Translations under genes and position numbers: made by a program
Assembly: GCA_020091685.1 (NCBI GenBank)
Contig: CM034608.1
Span: forward strand, 9,548,522-9,612,521
Source of the DNA: Lutjanus erythropterus
Lineage: Eukaryota; Chordata; Actinopteri; Lutjaniformes; Lutjanidae
Reading direction: 5' to 3'
Length of the DNA stretch: 64,000 bases
The notes under the pieces: model-generated
What the model saw: only the letters and a program-made list of their open reading frames with translations
Databases searched by the model: none
Told to the model about the DNA's origin: nothing
In this document: piece by piece, positions 57,869-64,000 of the stretch
Position numbering within the stretch: position 1 is the stretch's first letter
Layout of the letters: every line of letters starts with the position of its first letter

Positions 57869-58121
57869 CAGTTGTGCGGGGAAAAAAAAGAGAAAAGTTA
57901 AGTCTGACTGGGCACTGATTCAAGGTGTGTTTGCGTGCATGTGTGTGCGCGCGTTTTATGTGTGTGAGGAGAGGGGAAAAATGGCTGATTATTCCACTCG
58001 CTTTTGTGCGAATACCTACTTCATCTATCTTCCCTGGTAAACAATTATCAATCATCAGAGTGTGTCATGTTAGCACGGTGATGTTAAGTGACTTTAAGTG
58101 GCTGGGTAAATGCTCATCAGA

Positions 58122-58150
58122 GGGGGAGGGAGGGAAGGAGGGAGGGAGGG
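58122..58150 (+). other. G-quadruplex-like GGGA run
   Basis: GGGGGAGGGAGGGAAGG followed by AGGGAGGGAGGG contains six GGG runs with one- to four-base loops. Confidence 0.55.
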
Positions 58151-58898
58151 AAGAGCAGCGATTGGACATCCTATTCATCCTCGGTTCAGGAGGCTGTCTC
58201 GCCTCAGGCCCTCACTCTGTAATAGAAGACAGACACAACACGGCCCTTTTAAACACCTCGATCAGGCCGGGTTCTCTCATCTGCCGCTAGAATGAGCTAT
58301 TTAATCCTCAACTTGGGCCATGATTAATAGCGGCGTGACCCTCGACCTCCACCCATATAAATTCTACAGAGGCTGTTTTGGCTCTCTTCGACACCTCAAC
58401 ACCACGGCTCGCAGAGGTCTATGTTTAAACTCCTAATTGCGATGTCTCTTAGCACAGATCACTTCTTTCTTTCTGGTTTTAGCTGTTTTTCTCCAATTTC
58501 AAGCAATGCGTTTTGGGCCTCTGGGGATGTTAGACCACTGTTACGATGCACTCCGCTATGGTCGCTTTGACAGCTAACCTCCTCCTCCTCTTTCTCCCTC
58601 TCTTAAAGTGGGTGATAAATGAGACAAGGGCCTTTTGGTCTCCTTTGTACTTTGACCATTCACAACAAGCTCATCCGTAAAAGCGATTATGGCCTCTTTC
58701 TTTCAGTGGCAATGACAATGGTTTCCAGTCCTGAGGAATGTGCAGATAAATATAAACTGCAATTATTTTCGATTCATTGTTTGGTTAATACGGTATCGGA
58801 AAACAATGGAAAAATTAGAATAATCCTGAGTCTAAGGGGACAAATGGCTTGTTAAGTCCAAAAACTGTCCAAAACTCAAAAGTATTCATATATAATGA

Positions 58899-60257
58899 TG
58901 CACTGTAAAAACACAAATTTGAAGGCAGCTTACTTCAATGGATTTTTCAGTTTTCAGCCCAATGCAAACTCTTAAAGGAGCAATATGTAACAATCATGCA
59001 CCCAAAAAGGAGTATTGCAGTCCACACATACTTTGGAGTCGGAGTTTAGTGACTGCCTGCCCTACTGCCTGTCAGACCCCAGTAACATTATTAATGATTT
59101 CTTATGACTCGTAAACAAACACTTACTCTTTCTGCAAACTTTCTGCTTTAATTTGAACTCTAATTGACAGGAAATGGGCAAACAATAACACAAGTTAACA
59201 GGCTGGAACAGGTTCTTCAAAGGACACTGCTGGTGTAGCATTGTTGTCAGAATAGCGGATGATAAATCTCTGATAACATATGGTCATTTTTTGTTTTATT
59301 ACAGTAAATATAGTATTTTAAAGGTTTCTCCTTTTAGTTTTGAAGTTTACCAACTAATAATGTTTTGTTCAGATAACTTACTTTTCCTCTTTAGATAAAC
59401 TTGAATCTTTGAGTTTTAGAAACCCCCATAAAAATGTATTTAAAAAATGGTGAGTAAACTTATTTAAGTGAAAGTGAATAATGGTCAATAATTTAACAAT
59501 TTCAACAGAAACCATTTGATTTTCAAGCACCCAAATTATGACAAATCAAGATTACAGCTCACTGTGAACAAGTTTTGAAATATATATTTTATAATTTTAT
59601 CTAAATAAGAGAAGAAAATTATCGCAGGTTGACAGGTTGATAAAACTTTTAGTTTATTTCTCAGTTTCATTCAAAGCTAAAAAGTAGTGAAGGCAGTTGC
59701 TTTGATTTTCTTTCTTTGAACTTTTTTTCTTTTTTTTCACAGTGTATAAACATACAGAAGAAAAATTGAGGCAACTCAAAAGTTCAAGGCAACTTACTGC
59801 CATAGATTATGGAGTTTTGAGCTGAACTCAAGCTCTTAAGTTTGGAAATAAACTCAAAAAAGTTATACCAAACTTTAATCTTAAATTGAGATGATTTACT
59901 TTTCTTCTTAAAATCAACTAAATTCTGAGAGTTTTAGAAACTTGAAAAAATGCATTTCAAAAACTGGTTACAATGAGCTGTCAACCTTATTTGTCAGTAT
60001 TCGGGTGTCTGAAAATTAAATGTTTTTAAATGAAAATATAAAAATATTAACCATTATTCACTTTCACTGTAATGAGACTACTCAATCATTTTTGAAATGC
60101 AATTTTTTTTGGGGGGGGGGCGGGGGTTCTAAAAGTCAAAAAAGAAAAGTAAATAATCTCAACAAAAAATTAGTGTTTGGTAAAACCTTTTCAGTATGCA
60201 AGAGTTTAAGTTGCCTTGAAGTTTTCAGTCTTTTCAACATTTTCATTTTTGCAGTAT
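58899..60257. mobile_element. Two adjacent copies of a palindromic MITE (CACTGTAAAAAC type)
   Basis: Copy one opens GCACTGTAAAAACACAAATTTGAAGGC and closes TTTTTTTCACAGTGTA (58899 to about 59748), enlarged by a nested TTAA-element. Copy two runs to about 60257 (GAGGCAACTCAAAAG...TTTTTGCAGTATG). Shared interior pieces are CAACTAATAATGTTTTG, ACTCTTAAGTTT and GTTTTAGAAAC, also present at 25540-25980. A G10-C-G5 run lies at about 60110-60126. Frames inside are not genes. Confidence 0.55.
58972..59321. mobile_element. TTAA-bounded MITE nested in the above
   Basis: TTAAAGGAGCAATATGTAAC opens it and a weak mirror ending TATTTTAA closes it. Host sequence reads CAAACTC before and GTTTTGAAGTTTACCAACTAATAATG soon after, which join into the host consensus. 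The interior is shared with 5024-5580. Confidence 0.6.
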
Positions 60258-61149
60258 GTTGGAAAACAACCAACGTTCAAATTAAAGAATCTGAAACTAG
60301 TAAAAAATGTATGTTTTCCTTGATACACGACTTAAATAGAGGAAACTGCTTAATTCAAGTAGTCAGACACATATTTGATGTGATTTTTATTAGGTGGAAA
60401 TAGTTGATATTTCTCTTTTGTTGTCATTTTGATTCCACTTCAATGTGGACATGATTGAAGGCCGAGGAAGAAGGTGTGCTAGGAGGAACACAAAAGCATG
60501 TGAGATCATTAGGGCGTTTGCTGAGGTGTTCTGCATTGTCCGCCCCGAGGGAAGGTCCTGATCGTCACAGCCCAAGGTTCACATTCCTTAACCCTGGGGT
60601 CAGGGCTTTGTCTGAGGATAGCACCGAGGCAACTTCCCCTGCGGAAATCAACAAGAGCTGACACACTGAATGCTGGAGACGCACACAGAGGCAGGAAAAG
60701 GGACCGCTACACACACAGAAGTAAATACATGATCATAAACACGGCTATTTTGTCTAATTTCCCAAGAAAACTGTTAAAGTACCACACTAGAGACAAATCA
60801 CATACTCATAGTTAAAATTTCTGCTGACCACTTTCGAATACATGCTGTACAGACTTAGCCCACATTATAGCCTGATTATCTGAACCACTTTATTATGTGG
60901 TAAAACCAAAACTGAGTGCATTTGAAATATGTGCAAATCTCTCATTGCACAAGAAAACTGTGGGAGCACATAATTACTGCAAGCGTGGATGGTAAAAGTT
61001 AAAGTCGATCTGTAAACTGTGAGGAATGTTTTCTATGGACAGTTGCAATCATTTTATTGTTTACCTTCATCCGCTATATCTTAAGACTTATTTTAGTGAT
61101 GTCGCCAGATCCCAAGATGGTGCCATGCCATTGTTCCCATTCCCTGTTA
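60258..61149. other. Non-coding stretch
   Basis: No gene is seen. The DNA at 60440-60700 is GC-richer and repeat-poor. Confidence 0.3.
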
Positions 61150-61437
61150 TTCCGAAACCCCAACAGTCTGAAAATGTTCCACCGGACCACAAGTCCATTT
61201 GTCCAACAGTCCGTTATCTTGAAAAAAACACTCATTTCTCTGAACTTATGTACACAACTTAACTGACCGAACTACTAAACTTATTTAACCCAGACTGATC
61301 TTTTCCTAACTAAGTATTTTTTGGTGCCTAAACCTAACCATCCTGTGACCATATCGCATCACCTGCCTACTTTCTACAACAAAAGTCATGATGATGATGG
61401 TAAATTTTTCCAACTATTGGTGTTTCGGACAATGGGT
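61150..61437. mobile_element. Foldback element (GTCTGAAAATGTTCCACCGG type)
   Basis: Left end CCGAAACCCCAACAGTCTG and right end CAACTATTGGTGTTTCGG are inverted copies. The left arm includes GTCCATTTGTCCAACAGTCCG, matching the right arm of 45391-45700 in reverse. Confidence 0.6.
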
Positions 61438-61650
61438 AGTTCCTACTCAAGATGCAGCCATTAGCTTGCTGAGTACAAAGTAATTCTGACTGAGAGAAAT
61501 GATGGCCAAAACTACAAATATGAGACCGAACCTGTGAAAAAACTTATTGTAGATCAAGTTGAAAACTCTGTAGTGCATGACATTGGAAAGGTAATTTAAC
61601 TTTGACAAAAATTAACGCAGGCTTGATCACTGTCATGGTTTACACCATAG

Positions 61651-62004
61651 ACGTACATAGAAGTCACATTAGCCGCTTTGGCCTATTGCTGCTGCCATAT
61701 TGGTCCTGACAAGACTGGCCTGTGAACAAATATAAGGGAGACCTGCCATTTTCCAGACAAAATGCACCTTTACATTTACATTATTTCTCAACTGACTTTC
61801 ACTTTTCAAGTTTAATTTTTTACATCCAACTTACTCCATGTACATCATAAACCCATGAATACAAAAACGACTAATTGGCATCGATTTAGAAATGTAAAGG
61901 TCACAGTTCTTTTTATCCAGAAAGATGGCAGCTCATCCATTTATATGCATTAGCTCACAGGCCAGTCTTGCCTTGACCAATGTGGCGGCAACGTTAATGT
62001 ACGT
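61651..62004. mobile_element. Long foldback element, about 90-bp arms
   Basis: The left arm ACGTACAT...GCTGCTGCCATATTGGTCC...CAAGACTGGCCTGTGA is mirrored by the right arm TCACAGGCCAGTCTTG...GACCAATGTGGCGGCAACG...ATGTACGT. The loop of about 175 bp is AT-rich. It has no coding content. Confidence 0.7.
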
Positions 62005-62497
62005 TCACACACTTTAAGTTTCAAGAGTCTGCAAGTTAATTTTGGTCCTGTTCTGAAATAAACTGGATCCAGCGGGTGCCTGGCAAGGTAGAAAAAAGAC
62101 AAATTTCAAAATAATTTCAAACTGATTTGTTTTAAATGGACTAAAACATGCAGAACTCCCGGTATGGTCCACTGAATAAAGTTCAGTAACAGCAGACATA
62201 TTTTAAACTACATCTTTCTTCATGGCTTCTGACATTTTTTCTTACACAAAGGAATAAAGGAAGACAAAACATCAACCTCTTCAACAAAGATATCAGAAAT
62301 AATACCTGGTTTTCGAATGATGCGCCTGTGAAGCACACTTCACATCACATGCGCAGCGCCACTTCGCTCTGCTCTGTTTTCACAGACAGAGTTCATTTCA
62401 TCGGAGGTGATAAGAGCTTTGTGCATATCTGCCCATCAAATCCAGCTGATGGATTGCATAAATCCAGGCGCAGGGCCAAGAAATGGTGATGGTGGGG

Positions 62498-62516
62498 AAA
62501 AAAAAAAAAAAAAAAA
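62498..62516. repeat. Poly-A tract (A19)
   Basis: A homopolymer run of A follows GGTGGGG. Confidence 0.9.
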
Positions 62517-62825
62517 GAAGAAGAAACGCACAATATTTTCCTAAATGATCAGAGCCCATTCCGCTCAGGGCTGTTATCAATATTGAACATTACATCAGCT
62601 GTATCACTGACTCGCCGTGCTGGGTTCTGAACGCTGCCATGGGCAGACGAGAGTGCTTCAACGGGAGCGTCTGAAGCTCAGGCATGCATCATTCTTTAAT
62701 ATCATATTAAAGTGAGATTGGCTACATTTAAACAGACGCGGCGATAAATCTCCTCAGCACTTGGCACACGCTGGTGTTATCACGGAGGGGAGAATCACCG
62801 TCCCTGCAGAGCATCATCTTCTTAC

Positions 62826-62873
62826 CTACGATTGAGTCCAGCATTATTGCACAATGATGGAGCTACTGCGCTG
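62826..62873 (-). other. Candidate alternative upstream first exon
   Basis: On the minus strand a pyrimidine-rich stretch ending CTCCAG precedes 48 nt that end in GTAG|GTAAGAAG, a strong 5' splice site. Within it an ATG at 62844 reads MLDSIV plus one base, so it would splice in phase 1, the same phase as METKPFLSL. It lies about 7.9 kb upstream of the main exon on the same strand, in a repeat-poor and fairly GC-rich block. RXR genes are known to use alternative N-termini, but I do not recognise these residues. It may simply be a chance donor. Confidence 0.28.
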
Positions 62874-63833
62874 CTGGAGACGACAGATTGAGAGGGTGAA
62901 TTATGGCTGTGCAAAGGGTTGAAGGTGTAGTCAAACATTTCCCTTTTTTTTTGGTCTGGAGTTGATAGAGGACAGGTGATGTAAGCGCACGCAGGAAGGT
63001 AAAGAATCAATTTTAATTCACATAATTTATCTAATTTATGATCAAGACTTTTCAGATCTGTTTTCTCCTCAGATTGTGATGAATTTTGATGATTTTCCAG
63101 CAAAGTCTGGAGAAAATATTGAACTGTGTTGAAATATGTTGAAATCTGAAAAGCACAAGTGGAATCTGTACAAAGTGTCACCTTCAGAATGTCCTTTTCC
63201 ATCAGTAATCCATTTATTCTTAGCCAAACTGTTTCCAGTGTGATTTGCTGTGTGCAGAATCTGAAAATCTGGGCGCCTGATCACATTTTTTTTATTTATT
63301 ATCAAATTCCTGCAATACCATTACATATAATCTGTCGCTCTGCAGACTTGAGTTTAAGTAGGTCTACAGCACATTACATAAGATCTGTCTTATCCCAAGC
63401 CCCCATATTCAGGCAGCTATCTAGGTCTATTCTGAAATGACAGTAGAACTACAAATTCTGTTGTTTTTTCCTGTTGCGAGCTGAATGTTACACATCTCTG
63501 TGCAGACATTTTGTGGGCAAACTCTGTTGGAAACCACAAGTCAAAGTATTAACCGTCGCTGACTAGATTCACTTGAGTCGCTAAATTACATTTTACAGAA
63601 AGCATTTTTTTTTTTTTTTTTGGCTCACAGTTTTGCCTTGCAAAGCTCAGCTGTTTTGTGTTGTATTGTTGCTGATCCTGCTTCCTAATCCCGCTCTGCT
63701 TTGCAGCGTGGTGACTTGCAATCCGAGCACATCTTGCAACAAAACAGTGGTCCTATTTCAAACCCACAGGCTGAAAGATGTGGAGGCGGGATAAATGACT
63801 GACTGGATAAAGTGTCTATTTTTGTATATACTA

Positions 63834-64000
63834 TGGTAACACTTTCTATGACACCCATGTCTATAATGGACTATAATGCTTTATAATCTGCTTAGCATTG
63901 TATAATTATAGAATTATAAGAACTAATAAATATTCATAATGCTTTCTAAAAATGATGATAACACCTCATAATTGACCATTCCTAAATCCTGCCCCTTTTC
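63834..64000 (+). mobile_element. Dispersed repeat (GGTAACACTTTCTATGA type), cut by the window end
   Basis: TATGGTAACACTTTCTATGACACC, CTATAATGCTTTATAATCTGC and CTTATAATTC-type repeats (GAATTATAAGAACTAATAAAT) match a common fish MITE whose ends read GGTAACACTTTA. It continues beyond position 64000. Confidence 0.55.

Larger units (their letters stand above)
57401..58700. promoter_or_regulatory. Candidate upstream regulatory block
   Basis: This stretch 2.5-3.8 kb upstream of the rxra exon is repeat-poor and CpG-bearing (AAGCGGCGGCGCGCGAG, ATAGCGGCGTGACCC), with octamer-like ATTTGCATAA, homeodomain cores (TAATTAATGC, CCTAATTGCG) and a double TCF/LEF motif. It also holds a purine G-run at 58122-58150. 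The open frames show no protein family. Confidence 0.35.
62005..63833. other. Non-coding stretch with a GC-richer block
   Basis: No protein is recognised. The block at 62330-62900 is repeat-poor and CpG-bearing and holds the candidate alternative exon. A19 lies at 62498-62516 and T17 at 63605-63621. The 126-codon minus-strand frame at 62822-63202 is AT-rich and not family-like, but its last codons overlap the candidate donor. Confidence 0.35.

Noticed and set aside
60020..60403. 127-codon plus-strand frame
   Set aside because: Most of it lies inside a palindromic MITE and passes through a poly-G run.

Overview
This looks like nuclear DNA from a ray-finned fish, probably a percomorph teleost. 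The evidence is the dense set of short, degenerate non-autonomous DNA transposons of types I know from spiny-rayed fish genomes, many (CA)n/(TG)n microsatellites, a LINE tail ending in the fish-type AAGCGGTTACAGA motif, and almost no long reading frames. There is no prokaryotic or viral gene organisation. The species cannot be named from the sequence.

The main landmark is a small coding exon on the minus strand at 54889-54916. It reads METKPFLSL plus one base of the next codon and ends at a consensus donor (G|GTAAGT). The residues and the phase-1 break fit the first coding exon of retinoid X receptor alpha (rxra), whose mammalian N-terminus I recall as MDTKHFLPL. A CpG- and triplet-rich leader lies just upstream (about 54917-55378). 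If this is right, positions 1-54888 are the start of a very long first intron, and 55379-64000 is the 5' flank. I recognised no later rxra exon (A/B domain, zinc fingers, ligand-binding domain).

The putative intron mixes two kinds of DNA. Repeat-rich blocks include at least a dozen copies of a hAT-like MITE with TAGGGCTGCAA ends, TTAA-bounded MITEs, foldback elements and a LINE tail. Repeat-poor, GC- or CpG-enriched blocks look like candidate conserved regulatory DNA (about 4.1-4.8, 11.0-11.3, 12.0-12.8, 20.6-21.6, 27.0-27.6, 35.4-35.9, 38.9-39.3, 46.5-46.8, 48.75-49.3 and 51.4-52.2 kb). Several contain nuclear-receptor direct repeats, including a DR1/DR2 cluster at 48803-48836 and DR1 sites at 32871 and 21340. 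Such sites in an RXR gene raise the possibility of autoregulation. Other blocks hold a roughly 31-bp-spaced array of CTAATGA motifs (20956-21089) and a 14-bp-arm hairpin (51581-51613).

Upstream of the exon are a tandem TCF/LEF motif in a CpG-rich block (57.4-58.6 kb) and a possible alternative first exon at 62826-62873 with the same splice phase. Apart from the rxra exon, the only open frame worth noting is a 147-codon minus-strand ORF at 157-600, whose family I do not recognise. Everything here is read by eye; motif-level calls are hypotheses.
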